Below are positions 1-8,052 of a stretch of DNA of 64,000 bases, piece by piece. The stretch covers positions 49,650 through 113,649 of the forward strand of contig JAFZRU010000037.1 of assembly GCA_017619755.1 (NCBI GenBank), read 5' to 3'. A program made the translations under genes and the position numbers. How positions within the stretch are numbered: position 1 is the stretch's first letter; each line of letters starts with the position of its first letter. The stretch comes from Prevotella sp. GTDB taxonomy: Bacteria; Bacteroidota; Bacteroidia; Bacteroidales; Bacteroidaceae. Below the pieces are notes generated by a model that saw only the letters and a list, made by a program, of their open reading frames with translations, was not told the origin of the DNA and searched no databases.

Positions 1-359
1 AACTGGCGCAGGAACCGCTCCCTGGCTCTCACGTCGTATATCGAAAAGAAGATGCCGTGAGCGAAGAAGCGGGATGTGATTTCACAAAGGAGCAACCTTC
101 CATCGTCCGACACGATGTAATCAGGTCTATAGGTGCCTGCTTTGAAAGGATGCCGCTCCTGCTCCGCAAGGATGTCCATCTCCCGCTGAGACAAAGGCAT
201 GCATGCCGGTAGGAAATCCCTGTAATGAGCGACGAAATGACAGATACAGGCATACAACACGCGGTGCAACCGTCGTAACTCGTCTCTCCTCTCCGTAGTG
301 ATGGCCACCGGCTTTGAATGAAACCATCGGAGATAATAATCAGTCAGGTCCTTAATCAT
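1..359 (-). CDS. Partial protein of unknown function, cut by the window edge
   Basis: An open frame on the minus strand starts with ATG at 359 and is still open at base 1, giving about 119 residues of the N-terminal part. The start lies inside the last codons of the upstream radical SAM gene (shared ATGATTAA, 8 bases), so translation is probably coupled. I do not recognise the family. Residues 75-105 (GTYRPDYIVSDDGRLLLCEI and following) resemble the acidic end of ATP-grasp-like folds, with an Asp-rich turn and a Glu-Ile segment, but this is only a weak resemblance. The coupling suggests that it works with the radical SAM protein. Confidence 0.6.
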   Translation of the reverse strand, partial: MIKDLTDYYLRWFHSKPVAITTERRDELRRLHRVLYACICHFVAHYRDFLPACMPLSQREMDILAEQERHPFKAGTYRPDYIVSDDGRLLLCEITSRFFAHGIFFSIYDVRARERFLRQ

Positions 360-1581
360 GTTTGAAAAGCTCTGATTGGTAACCGAGGCACTGGAAGCCA
401 TTCTTGTTGATGATAGGTATGACATCCTCACTAATGCCGAGTTGCTTTCTCACCCAATAGCAGATACTGGTGCTCATGCCAAGCGTTTCAGTGTATTGCA
501 TCATCTTCCGTATGTATCGGATGCTGGTGTCCCTGTCGGGCGCCGTCCTTCCTCGCTGCTTCCTGTGGTCTGCATTGGAGGGTCGGAGGTAGTCGTCATA
601 CAACTGCCTTTCGAGCGACGGGTCGAAGAAGGCGAGGTATTGTCCAAGCATGGCGAGGTTTTCCATGCATGCGGTGAGAAATTCGGGCTTGTAATTGATG
701 ATACCGGCTTCTTTGAGTGCATCGAAGAACTGTGTGATGTGCTCATCGGTGAGATAGGGCGTGAGGATGGGTTGGACGAGGGCGGAGTTGGCCTGGACAC
801 CTCTCTGACGACACAATTCCACTGCCTTGAGCCGCTCCTCGATGGGTGCGGCGGCGGGTTCGATGAGGTCGCGCATCGCCTTGGGCATGATGGAGACGCT
901 GGTGTTGAACTGCATCTTGCCCTTGAGTTGCTCGAAGAGGTCGAGGATGCTTACTCCCTCATACTCATAAAGCAAATGCTTGGTTCCGGCCTTGGATGCG
1001 ATGAAGAGTCGGGCCTGGGAGTCGGGATTCCTCTTGAAGTGGTCGATAAACTCCTGAAGGACACGGTGTGCAATGCCCGGCAAGAGCGACGCTTCCTGGA
1101 ATGCCTCTGTCTTGGGCGAGAAATAATAGTAGTGGTTGGCGTTCTTGCTGCCCTTCCCATTGTGTTCGTCGAGCAGGTTTCGCACGTAGAGGTGATAGTT
1201 GTCGAGGGCCACGAGGGGCTGCTCGTGCACACCGTCTGTGACGAGACAATAGAGGCATCCCACGGTACAGCCTCTGACAGGGTTGATTTCGTAAGTGAGC
1301 GTGGGGCACCTGCCGGTGTAGTTATGTATCTCGGTTTTGACAGTGTCGGGATCAGTTTCCTCTATTCGGAATGTGTTTTTGGGGACAAGCGTCTTTTCCT
1401 TCAGTCGCTGTGCGAAGAGCCGCGAACCACGTACAAGCCCGTCCAACGTGTCCTGGGAGGGACAAACCGACACTCCTAAATGATGAAGATATTCGGCATC
1501 GACAATGGCAGGTTGGAAACCCTCCAAATGATAGACATTGTTATTATGTCTATAGAAAGGAGTGAAAGTCACATTTTCCAT
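352..1581 (-). CDS. Radical SAM protein, SPL-like
   Basis: A 409-residue protein with the radical SAM cluster motif CTVGCLYC at Cys105, Cys109 and Cys112, which should hold a 4Fe-4S cluster and cleave S-adenosylmethionine. About 100 residues precede the motif, and the flanking Tyr-Glu-Ile-Asn-Pro and Gly-Cys-Leu-Tyr-Cys context resembles spore-photoproduct-lyase-like radical SAM proteins. There is no second Cys-rich SPASM region that I can see. The substrate is unknown. It is the first gene of a minus-strand operon with the truncated downstream gene, which overlaps it by 8 bases. A TAnnTTTG promoter box lies 58 bases upstream of the start. Confidence 0.75.
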   Translation of the reverse strand: MENVTFTPFYRHNNNVYHLEGFQPAIVDAEYLHHLGVSVCPSQDTLDGLVRGSRLFAQRLKEKTLVPKNTFRIEETDPDTVKTEIHNYTGRCPTLTYEINPVRGCTVGCLYCLVTDGVHEQPLVALDNYHLYVRNLLDEHNGKGSKNANHYYYFSPKTEAFQEASLLPGIAHRVLQEFIDHFKRNPDSQARLFIASKAGTKHLLYEYEGVSILDLFEQLKGKMQFNTSVSIMPKAMRDLIEPAAAPIEERLKAVELCRQRGVQANSALVQPILTPYLTDEHITQFFDALKEAGIINYKPEFLTACMENLAMLGQYLAFFDPSLERQLYDDYLRPSNADHRKQRGRTAPDRDTSIRYIRKMMQYTETLGMSTSICYWVRKQLGISEDVIPIINKNGFQCLGYQSELFKHD

Positions 1582-1638
1582 TGAAAAACATTTTATGAAA
1601 AGGCTTCTATTATTTGAATTGCTTTTTTATTTAAGGTG

Positions 1639-1646
1639 CAAAGTTA
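1639..1646 (-). promoter_or_regulatory. Promoter -7 box for the radical SAM operon
   Basis: TAACTTTG on the minus strand matches the Bacteroidetes -7 consensus TAnnTTTG. No good TTG is seen at the -33 spacing. The inferred leader is about 50 bases. Confidence 0.5.
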
Positions 1647-1696
1647 GTCAATAAATTTCTTTCATCATAGATAAACAAGAAAAAAAGGGCAAAAAA

Positions 1697-2710
1697 TCAG
1701 TATCTCTTGATGTTCAGCCTAAAGTGAGGATAATACCATTTGCGTATTCTCCATAGCAGGGGGAGCCGTGTCGTTCCAACAAAATGGTCAATGCGCCATG
1801 GTATTGAGAACTGGCGTATTTCCGGTGCGAACTCTTCCTGATAGGCTTTTCTGATGTATGCGGGCATTTCCTTCCCTGGGGCGAACCTGTTGATATGGTT
1901 GGCTATTTTGTTTTTAAAGAGGTGGGCATGGCGTGGATAGTCTTGGGCGAAGCCCTTGAGCATGTTCACCCGAGAGCGCTCCAATATGATACGTTCCTTG
2001 TAACGCTCCTTGTTCCATGTCAGCTTGCCCACCCAGGAAAGGGGGTTGTCGATACGATAGACCGACATAGGCTCGTTCATGTAATACACTCTTCCTTTCA
2101 TGGCGGACATTAACTGAACGGAGTAGTCTCCCGCCTCGCAATGTCTGCAATAATCAGGGTAATCACGCTTCACTTCGGGGCGGAAAAGGATGCTGCAAGT
2201 GGAGATGAACAACCCACCTTTATAAATAATGTCCTTGGTGCTGACGAAGCGGCTCTCACAGTAGCAGTAGTTCTCCCCTACGATGGAATGGTTCTTCAGG
2301 GAGTAGAGCAAGGTTCGGTTGCACACCAACATGCAATCGGGATGGGCCTCCATCACCTCCACCTGCTTTTGGAGTTTGAGAGGGTCGATCCAATAGTCGT
2401 CGCCCTCGCAAACAGCCCAGTATTTCCCTCTTGTCAAAGCGTCAACCTTTTCCATATTGACTCCCAAGGCAAATTGGTTTTCCTCCTCGTAAATGACCCT
2501 GATGACATCAGGATGACATTCTTCGTATTCTTTCAGGATTTCTATCGTGCCGTCGGTGGAGGCATCGTCATGTACGATGACCTCGAAACGGAAGTCGGTT
2601 TTCTGCATGAGAATACCATCGAGGCACTCACGGATGTAGGGGGCATGGTTGTAGGTGAGGCACTTGACGCTCACTAACACCGGTCGTTGGTCTTGGAATG
2701 TATTCGTCAA
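1697..2710 (-). CDS. Family 2 glycosyltransferase
   Basis: A 337-residue GT-A fold glycosyltransferase. The N-terminal strand VLVSVKCLTYNHAPYI is followed by HDDASTDGT near residues 47-55, which binds the nucleotide, and EGDDYW at 102-107, which carries the metal-binding acidic pair. It probably transfers a sugar from a nucleotide-sugar donor to a surface polysaccharide or lipid. No membrane span is evident, so it is probably cytoplasmic or peripheral. It stands alone between the radical SAM gene and the gapA terminator. Donor and acceptor cannot be told from sequence. Confidence 0.85.
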   Translation of the reverse strand: MTNTFQDQRPVLVSVKCLTYNHAPYIRECLDGILMQKTDFRFEVIVHDDASTDGTIEILKEYEECHPDVIRVIYEEENQFALGVNMEKVDALTRGKYWAVCEGDDYWIDPLKLQKQVEVMEAHPDCMLVCNRTLLYSLKNHSIVGENYCYCESRFVSTKDIIYKGGLFISTCSILFRPEVKRDYPDYCRHCEAGDYSVQLMSAMKGRVYYMNEPMSVYRIDNPLSWVGKLTWNKERYKERIILERSRVNMLKGFAQDYPRHAHLFKNKIANHINRFAPGKEMPAYIRKAYQEEFAPEIRQFSIPWRIDHFVGTTRLPLLWRIRKWYYPHFRLNIKRY

Positions 2711-2737
2711 AATAGAACAGAGCTATATGATATTACC

Positions 2738-2766
2738 TAAAAAAGCCGCCGGCTGTGCCGGCGGCT
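2738..2766 (-). terminator. Intrinsic terminator of gapA
   Basis: On the minus strand AGCCGCCGGC, a 3-base loop and GCCGGCGGCT form a perfect 10-bp hairpin followed by a run of T. It lies 30 bases past the gapA stop and separates it from the glycosyltransferase gene. Confidence 0.9.
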
Positions 2767-2796
2767 GTAAGCATACACTTGATCTCTTGCCAAAGA

Positions 2797-3864
2797 TTAT
2801 TTGAGTTCGGCGAGGTACTTGATGGTGCGAACCATCTGAGAGGTATAGGAGTTCTCGTTGTCATACCATGACACGACCTGCACCTGATAGGTCTCGTCGT
2901 CAATCTTGGAAACCATGGTCTGAGTAGCGTCGAAGAGCGAGCCGAACTTCATACCGATGATGTCGGAAGAAACAATCTGATCCTCGTTGTATCCGAAAGA
3001 CTCGGAAGCGGCAGCCTTCATGGCCTCGTTGATGCCCTCCACGGTGATGTCCTTGCCCTTGACAACGGCAATGAGGATGGTGGTGGATCCAGTGGGAGTC
3101 GGAACGCGTTGTGCGGAACCGATGAGTTTTCCGTTGAGCTCGGGGATGACAAGACCGATGGCCTTGGCAGCGCCGGTGGAGTTGGGCACGATGTTCTGTG
3201 CGCCGGCACGTGAACGACGGAGGTCACCCTTGCGCTGCGGTCCGTCAAGAATCATCTGGTCACCAGTATAAGCGTGGATGGTGGACATGATGCCGGAGGC
3301 AATGGGAGCGTACTTGTTGAGGGCGTCAGCCATCGGAGCGAGACAGTTGGTGGTGCAAGAAGCAGCGGAGATAACGGTGTCCTCCGGTGTCAGGGTCTTA
3401 TGGTTGACATTGTAAACGATGGTGGGGAGGTCTTTTCCGGCGGGAGCGGAGATGACGACCTTCTTGGCACCAGCCTCAATATGAGCGGAGGCCTTTGCCT
3501 TTGATGTATAGAAGCCTGTGCACTCGAGCACGACGTCAACACCCAGTTCAGCCCAAGGCAGCTCGGCTGCATTTGGCTTGGCATAGATGGTGATTTCCTT
3601 TCCATCGACGGTGATGGAGCCCGGAGTAACGACAGTCTTTCCATCCTCGCCGAGAACAGCGTCCTTGCAGGTCACAGTGTGCTTGCCCTCGCCATACTTG
3701 CCGGCGAAGCCACCCTGTGCTGTATCGTACTTGAGAAGGTGAGCAAGCATTTTGGGACTTGTCAAGTCGTTGATAGCGACAACTTCATAACCCTCAGCCT
3801 CGAACATCTGACGGAAAGCGAGACGACCGATGCGGCCGAACCCATTGATAGCAATTTTAATCAT
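2797..3864 (-). CDS. gapA: Glyceraldehyde-3-phosphate dehydrogenase, type I
   Basis: A 355-residue NAD-dependent glycolytic enzyme that converts glyceraldehyde 3-phosphate to 1,3-bisphosphoglycerate. The N-terminus [14 protein letters not shown] is the Rossmann nucleotide-binding loop and Asp33 in AINDL suggests NAD preference. The catalytic motif SCTTNC places the nucleophile at Cys170 and [10 protein letters not shown] supplies the base His197. An upstream in-frame ATG at 3975 would add 37 unrelated residues. I chose 3864 because family homology begins there. It is monocistronic, with its own promoter and terminator. Confidence 0.97.
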   Translation of the reverse strand: MIKIAINGFGRIGRLAFRQMFEAEGYEVVAINDLTSPKMLAHLLKYDTAQGGFAGKYGEGKHTVTCKDAVLGEDGKTVVTPGSITVDGKEITIYAKPNAAELPWAELGVDVVLECTGFYTSKAKASAHIEAGAKKVVISAPAGKDLPTIVYNVNHKTLTPEDTVISAASCTTNCLAPMADALNKYAPIASGIMSTIHAYTGDQMILDGPQRKGDLRRSRAGAQNIVPNSTGAAKAIGLVIPELNGKLIGSAQRVPTPTGSTTILIAVVKGKDITVEGINEAMKAAASESFGYNEDQIVSSDIIGMKFGSLFDATQTMVSKIDDETYQVQVVSWYDNENSYTSQMVRTIKYLAELK

Positions 3865-3994
3865 TTTGTTAAATTTAATATTATAAAGGTTTGAAAATAA
3901 TATATGCAGGTCTTTTAAATCCCTCAAACATGCCCTTGAACACAAAAAAATTACAAATTTTGCCTCTCGGAACATTTTTTTCTTAATTTGCGTG

Positions 3995-4002
3995 CAAAGT
4001 TA
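3995..4002 (-). promoter_or_regulatory. Promoter -7 box for gapA
   Basis: TAACTTTG on the minus strand matches TAnnTTTG, about 130 bases before the chosen gapA start. The intergenic stretch 3865-4208 (344 bases) between divergent gapA and mscL is very A/T rich. Apart from this box I see only a poor TAGTTTTA candidate at 4166-4173 for mscL. Confidence 0.55.
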
Positions 4003-4208
4003 CGGATTTTTTTTTAATTTTGCATCAAATTTGAGTATTAATAAAATGAAAATTGGCGGTTGAAGTTACAAAAAACGTGAAATCGCCCTTTAGGAAATGT
4101 AGGATTGCAAAATGTACTTGGCAAAATGCCCTTCCGGCAACCAAGCGCATGGTCAAGAAGAAGAATAGTTTTACACATATTTTATACATCAACCAAAATT
4201 TTTAAACT

Positions 4209-4619
4209 ATGGGATTTATTAAAGAATTCAAGGAGTTTGCCATGAAAGGCAACGTGATGGACATGGCCGTCGGTGTAATCATCGGCGGTGCGTTTGGCAA
4301 GATTGTCACCTCCTTAGTTGACGACGTGTTGATGCCATTCATCGGCATGCTCACGGGCGGTATCGACCTCTCTGGCTTGGAGTACAAGATGATGATTCCC
4401 AGTCCCGATGGCGGCGAGCCACTCGCCGGAGCCGTATTGAAATACGGAGCGTTCATTCAGAACATCATCGACTTCCTGATCATCGCCTTCTGTATCTTCT
4501 TGATGGTGAAAGCTATGAACAAGCTGACCGCAAAGAAGGAAGAAGAGCCTGCCGCTCCTGCCGGCCCAACCCAGGAGGAACTTCTCACCGAGATTCGCGA
4601 CTTGCTGAAGAAGAAGTAA
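4209..4619 (+). CDS. mscL: Large-conductance mechanosensitive channel
   Basis: A 136-residue channel of the expected length. The amphipathic N-terminus [20 protein letters not shown] precedes the pore-lining first membrane helix [13 protein letters not shown], and a second helix (about residues 79-100, [15 protein letters not shown]) is followed by a charged cytoplasmic bundle ending in EIRDLLKKK. It opens under membrane tension to release solutes during hypo-osmotic shock. It is a single gene closed by a strong terminator. Confidence 0.96.
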   Translation: MGFIKEFKEFAMKGNVMDMAVGVIIGGAFGKIVTSLVDDVLMPFIGMLTGGIDLSGLEYKMMIPSPDGGEPLAGAVLKYGAFIQNIIDFLIIAFCIFLMVKAMNKLTAKKEEEPAAPAGPTQEELLTEIRDLLKKK

Positions 4620-4639
4620 ATCTCCTTTCATTCACTACA

Positions 4640-4672
4640 AGCGGCTCCTCTCATGGAGGAGCCGCTTTTTTC
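4640..4672 (+). terminator. Intrinsic terminator of mscL
   Basis: AGCGGCTCCTC and GAGGAGCCGCT form an 11-bp stem around a 5-base loop, followed by six T, 20 bases after the mscL stop. Confidence 0.9.
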
Positions 4673-4689
4673 AAGCACCCAATAGATTA

Positions 4690-5448
4690 ATGATGAAAAA
4701 GTCCCTCCTCACCATCCTCCTTCTCACCCTTTCCTTCCTCGCGGTGGAGGCTCAATCCGTCAAGGAACGCTTCGCCTTCGAAGGCACCCTTGACGGCAAA
4801 ACTGCTGTCCGCCTGGCTTTCGAAGTCAACTCCTCCAACATCGCCGCCGGCCACATTTACTACCCCAAGGCAAAGCACCCTGCCCGCATCATGATCATCG
4901 GCTACAAGCACTCCAACGGCACTTACCACTTGGACGAGTACCAAGCCGACGGAGAAATCACCGGCAATCTTTCCCTCATCATCAAAGGCGGCAAACTGAC
5001 CGGCCAATGGACTAATCCCCGGACGGAGAAAGACATGAGTTTCACCAATATGCGAACTATCTCCTTTCCCAAAGGCTTTGGCGGCCTTCTCACTCCTGAT
5101 AGTCCCGACAAGTTAGGCCACGAGTATGCTTACAAGCGATATCACACCGGCATGCGCGAACTGATGGGCGGCCATGTTAGCCTGAAAGCTGCCGGCAAGA
5201 ACCGTGTGCATTTCGACATCTGCAACGTTCCCAGCAATATCGCCGAGGGAAAAAGTGCCCCCGGACGCCCCGCCGTGCTTCAAGGCAACACGTTCACCTA
5301 CACAAAGGTCAACGAATGTGGCTATGGCTTCAAGGCCATTTTCTTCCCCCGCTTTGTCGTCTTGGAGACAACCACAAGTTATGAAACACTGGGGTGTTTC
5401 GGCGCCCACACCGCCTTTGACGGCATCTATATCAAGACAAAAGACTAA
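4690..5448 (+). CDS. Exported protein of unknown function
   Basis: A 252-residue protein with a classic signal peptide (MMKKSLLTILLLTLSFLAVEAQ), cut after Ala-Gln or nearby. The mature part is rich in beta-strand-like alternation and begins with a segment (residues about 25-110) of the type seen in small Bacteroidetes periplasmic proteins: short strands with GKTAVRL and GHIYYPKAKH. I do not recognise a named family. Two adjacent ATG codons are possible starts (4690 and 4693). It is 43 bases from the following epimerase gene and may share its transcript. Confidence 0.75.
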   Translation: MMKKSLLTILLLTLSFLAVEAQSVKERFAFEGTLDGKTAVRLAFEVNSSNIAAGHIYYPKAKHPARIMIIGYKHSNGTYHLDEYQADGEITGNLSLIIKGGKLTGQWTNPRTEKDMSFTNMRTISFPKGFGGLLTPDSPDKLGHEYAYKRYHTGMRELMGGHVSLKAAGKNRVHFDICNVPSNIAEGKSAPGRPAVLQGNTFTYTKVNECGYGFKAIFFPRFVVLETTTSYETLGCFGAHTAFDGIYIKTKD

Positions 5449-5491
5449 GGATAAAAATCCTTATTATCCTTGACAAGCCAAAAAGAAGAAT

Positions 5492-6535
5492 ATGAAAATA
5501 TTGGTAACGGGAGCCGCTGGCTTCATCGGTTCGAAACTCTGCCATCAACTGGCCCTTCGCGGTGACGAGGTGGTGGGTTTGGACAACCTCAACGACTATT
5601 ACGACGTGCGACTGAAAGCCGGTCGCCTACGCGAATTAGGCATCGCAGCCAGCGACGACTGCGCCATTACCTGGGGCGAACTGCTCGCCAGCTCCACCCT
5701 CCCCACATTCCGCTTCATACGCATGGGCATAGAAAACAAGGAGGGGCTTTCCCGCCTTTTCGAAGCCGAGGGTTTCGACAAAGTGGCCAACCTGGCGGCC
5801 CAGGCCGGCGTGCGCTATTCCATCACCAACCCATACGCCTACCTGACGAGCAATCTTTTGGGCTTCCTCAATATTTTGGAATGTTGCCGTCATCACCCTG
5901 TTGAACACCTGCTTTACGCCTCCTCAAGCTCTGTGTATGGCCTGAACACAAAAGCCCCCTTTTCCGAGGACGACAAGGTAGATGCACCAGTGAGTTTGTA
6001 TGCCGCGAGCAAGAAGTCCAACGAACTGATGGCGCACAGTTACAGCAAACTCTACGGCATCCCCTGCACCGGCCTTCGCTATTTCACCGTCTATGGCCCA
6101 TGGGGGCGCCCCGACATGGCCCCGATGCTCTTCGCCTCGGCCATCTCGCAAGGCAAGAGCATCAACGTCTTCAACAACGGTGACATGATTCGCGACTTCA
6201 CCTACATCGATGACATCGTGGCCGGCACCATGCTTTGCCTCGACCAACCACCCTTGGCGGCAACCTGTCCCAACGGCGTTGCTGCCAGGGTGTATAACAT
6301 CGGCTGCTCCCACCCAGTGAAACTAATGGATTTCATCACCGAGATAGAGAATGCTTTGGGTATGAAAGCGCAAATGGTAATGAAACCCATGCAACCTGGC
6401 GATGTCTATATGACCAACGCAGACACCACCAAGTTGGAGCAAGAAATAGGCTACAAGCCCCGTGTGCACCTCCATGAGGGCATCACCCGCTTCATCAACT
6501 GGTATCAATCAGAGAAAAATCCTCTGAAAGGATAG
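5492..6535 (+). CDS. NAD-dependent epimerase, UDP-glucuronate 4-epimerase-like
   Basis: A 347-residue extended short-chain dehydrogenase. GAAGFIGSKL at residues 7-16 is the NAD-binding loop, SSSSVYG holds the catalytic Ser/Thr, and YAASKKSNE is the YxxxK catalytic motif. The block GLRYFTVYGPWGRPDMAP is typical of UDP-glucuronate 4-epimerases that make UDP-galacturonate for capsule or LPS. The cytoplasmic product would feed surface glycan synthesis. Its stop codon TAG is also part of the first unit of the 10-bp tandem array that follows. Confidence 0.88.
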   Translation: MKILVTGAAGFIGSKLCHQLALRGDEVVGLDNLNDYYDVRLKAGRLRELGIAASDDCAITWGELLASSTLPTFRFIRMGIENKEGLSRLFEAEGFDKVANLAAQAGVRYSITNPYAYLTSNLLGFLNILECCRHHPVEHLLYASSSSVYGLNTKAPFSEDDKVDAPVSLYAASKKSNELMAHSYSKLYGIPCTGLRYFTVYGPWGRPDMAPMLFASAISQGKSINVFNNGDMIRDFTYIDDIVAGTMLCLDQPPLAATCPNGVAARVYNIGCSHPVKLMDFITEIENALGMKAQMVMKPMQPGDVYMTNADTTKLEQEIGYKPRVHLHEGITRFINWYQSEKNPLKG

Positions 6536-6590
6536 GAGGTCATAGGAAATCATAGGATGTCATAGGATATCATAGGAGTTCATAGGGAGG
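6531..6590. repeat. 10-bp tandem array (CATAGGANNT), stop-codon anchored
   Basis: Six consecutive 10-bp units run exactly in phase: gataggaggt, cataggaaat, cataggatgt, cataggatat, cataggagtt, catagggagg. The TAG of unit one is the stop codon of the epimerase gene. Because 10 is not a multiple of 3, the TAG of successive units falls in all three frames. The opposite strand has TGA in most units. The array fills the gap between two convergent genes. Confidence 0.9.
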
Positions 6591-6595
6591 ACCTC

Positions 6596-7912
6596 CTACT
6601 CTATCACCACGTTGGTGGCGGTGCAGTTTTCAATCATCGAGGGGTCAAAGGCTTTTTTTTGGTCTTTGACCTTGATATTTTCGAAGGTGAAATCAGTGAG
6701 GCGATATTTGTCGGATGTTCCCACGTCAAAGAAATTCTTGCAGTCCATGTTGATGTTGCGCATCACGATGTTGTTGCAAGTGGAGAGCGGCATGTCCTCC
6801 CTGTCTTCCGGTTTGAAGAACTGCGTCCATGGCCTGACAACAAGGAAACTGGAGCAGTTGCCCTCTATGTCCTCCACGGTGACATATTCATAGTGCTGGG
6901 GCGTGTCGGGCCTCATCTTGAGCCACAGCACGCGACTGGCGTCGGTCACCTTGCACCGTCTGAGCACGATGTTCTTATCATGCAGCGACTCGCTGCCAAG
7001 CGTGAGGCATCCATGCACCTTCCCGTAAGTGCAGTCCTCCACGATGATGTTATAATTAGGGCCGTTTTCAGGAGCTTTGTCGGCCCAAGTGCCTTTGCCC
7101 CCCTTGAGTACGACGGCATCGTCGTTGACACTCATGTAGCAGCCTTTCACCAACACGTCATGGCATACGTCGAGGTCGATGGCGTCGCTGCTCGGCGCCT
7201 TCACTCCAGAGGTGGGTGAGAAGATGTAGCAGTCGAGGAAGCGCACATGGTCGCACTTATAGACGTGATTGGTCCAGAAGGGACTGTTCATAAGCCTGAC
7301 ATCCTGCACGGTGACATTCTTGCTGTTGGAGATGTATGTCAGTCGTGGGCGGAGAGCCTCCAAATTGGTACACTGCTTGTTATACTCCCTTCTAATCCAA
7401 AACTCCTCCCAATAATTGTATCCGTTGCCGTCGATGGTGCCACGCCCGGTGATGGTGAATCCATCCACTCCATCGGCGTTGACCAAAGCGGCGAAATATT
7501 TGATGGACTGTCCCTCCATCCTCGTGTCGAGAATCTTGAAATTTCTGATGCGGTCGGAACCCTTGAGTTTTCCGCCCTCCATCACATGGAGGTGTGTGCC
7601 AGGTTTGAAAAAGAGCGAACCACTGAGGAAAGTGCCTTGTGGAATGACCACCACCCCGCCACCTTCGGCAGCAGCCTTGTCGATGACCGCCTGCAAACGC
7701 TCCGTTTGAATAATGTTGCTATCGTTAGCCACGCCATGCTCCGTCACCACGTATTTCCTCCCCAGTGTCTCCACGTCCACCTTCTCGGTTTTGGAAAACC
7801 ACTCGGGAATGGGTGTTCCGTCGGGGAACACTGCCACTTTCACCTTTTTCTTTGCACCGGCCAACGTAATGGCAGCACACATAATCACCACGAAAAAAAG
7901 TCTCTTCATCAT
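6596..7912 (-). CDS. Exported glycoside hydrolase family 28 (polygalacturonase-like)
   Basis: A 438-residue protein with signal peptide MMKRLFFVVIMCAAITLAGA and a right-handed beta-helix. Conserved GH28 blocks are visible: SSDAIDLD, NDDAVVLK with the catalytic Asp pair, and VHGCLTLGSE. The usual RIK is replaced by LWLKMRP. It probably cleaves alpha-galacturonide or rhamnogalacturonan linkages of pectin in the periplasm or at the surface. The frame extends upstream to 8050, but that part overlaps the promoter. I chose 7912 (or 7909), which gives a signal peptide. Confidence 0.87.
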   Translation of the reverse strand: MMKRLFFVVIMCAAITLAGAKKKVKVAVFPDGTPIPEWFSKTEKVDVETLGRKYVVTEHGVANDSNIIQTERLQAVIDKAAAEGGGVVVIPQGTFLSGSLFFKPGTHLHVMEGGKLKGSDRIRNFKILDTRMEGQSIKYFAALVNADGVDGFTITGRGTIDGNGYNYWEEFWIRREYNKQCTNLEALRPRLTYISNSKNVTVQDVRLMNSPFWTNHVYKCDHVRFLDCYIFSPTSGVKAPSSDAIDLDVCHDVLVKGCYMSVNDDAVVLKGGKGTWADKAPENGPNYNIIVEDCTYGKVHGCLTLGSESLHDKNIVLRRCKVTDASRVLWLKMRPDTPQHYEYVTVEDIEGNCSSFLVVRPWTQFFKPEDREDMPLSTCNNIVMRNINMDCKNFFDVGTSDKYRLTDFTFENIKVKDQKKAFDPSMIENCTATNVVIE

Positions 7913-7932
7913 ATTCAAGTAATTTGTTTGTG

Positions 7933-7963
7933 CAAAATTAGCGAAAAAAACGTCATGTGCCAA
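7933..7963 (-). promoter_or_regulatory. Promoter of the GH28 gene
   Basis: TTG (7963-7961), 20 bases, then TAATTTTG (7940-7933) on the minus strand. This is a full match to the Bacteroidetes promoter. It supports the start at 7912 and a leader of about 13 bases. Confidence 0.75.
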
Positions 7964-8014
7964 CGAAATGAAAAATATTTTCACTGACAAAGTGTTCATG
8001 TCGATATTTTTTCC

Positions 8015-8022
8015 TAATTTTG
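8015..8022 (+). promoter_or_regulatory. Promoter -7 box of the sppA-lpxK-thiL operon
   Basis: TAATTTTG lies 31 bases before the sppA start, back to back with the GH28 promoter. The -33 TTG is weak. Confidence 0.6.
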
Positions 8023-8052
8023 CACAATAATTACCAAAACAAGACAACAAGA

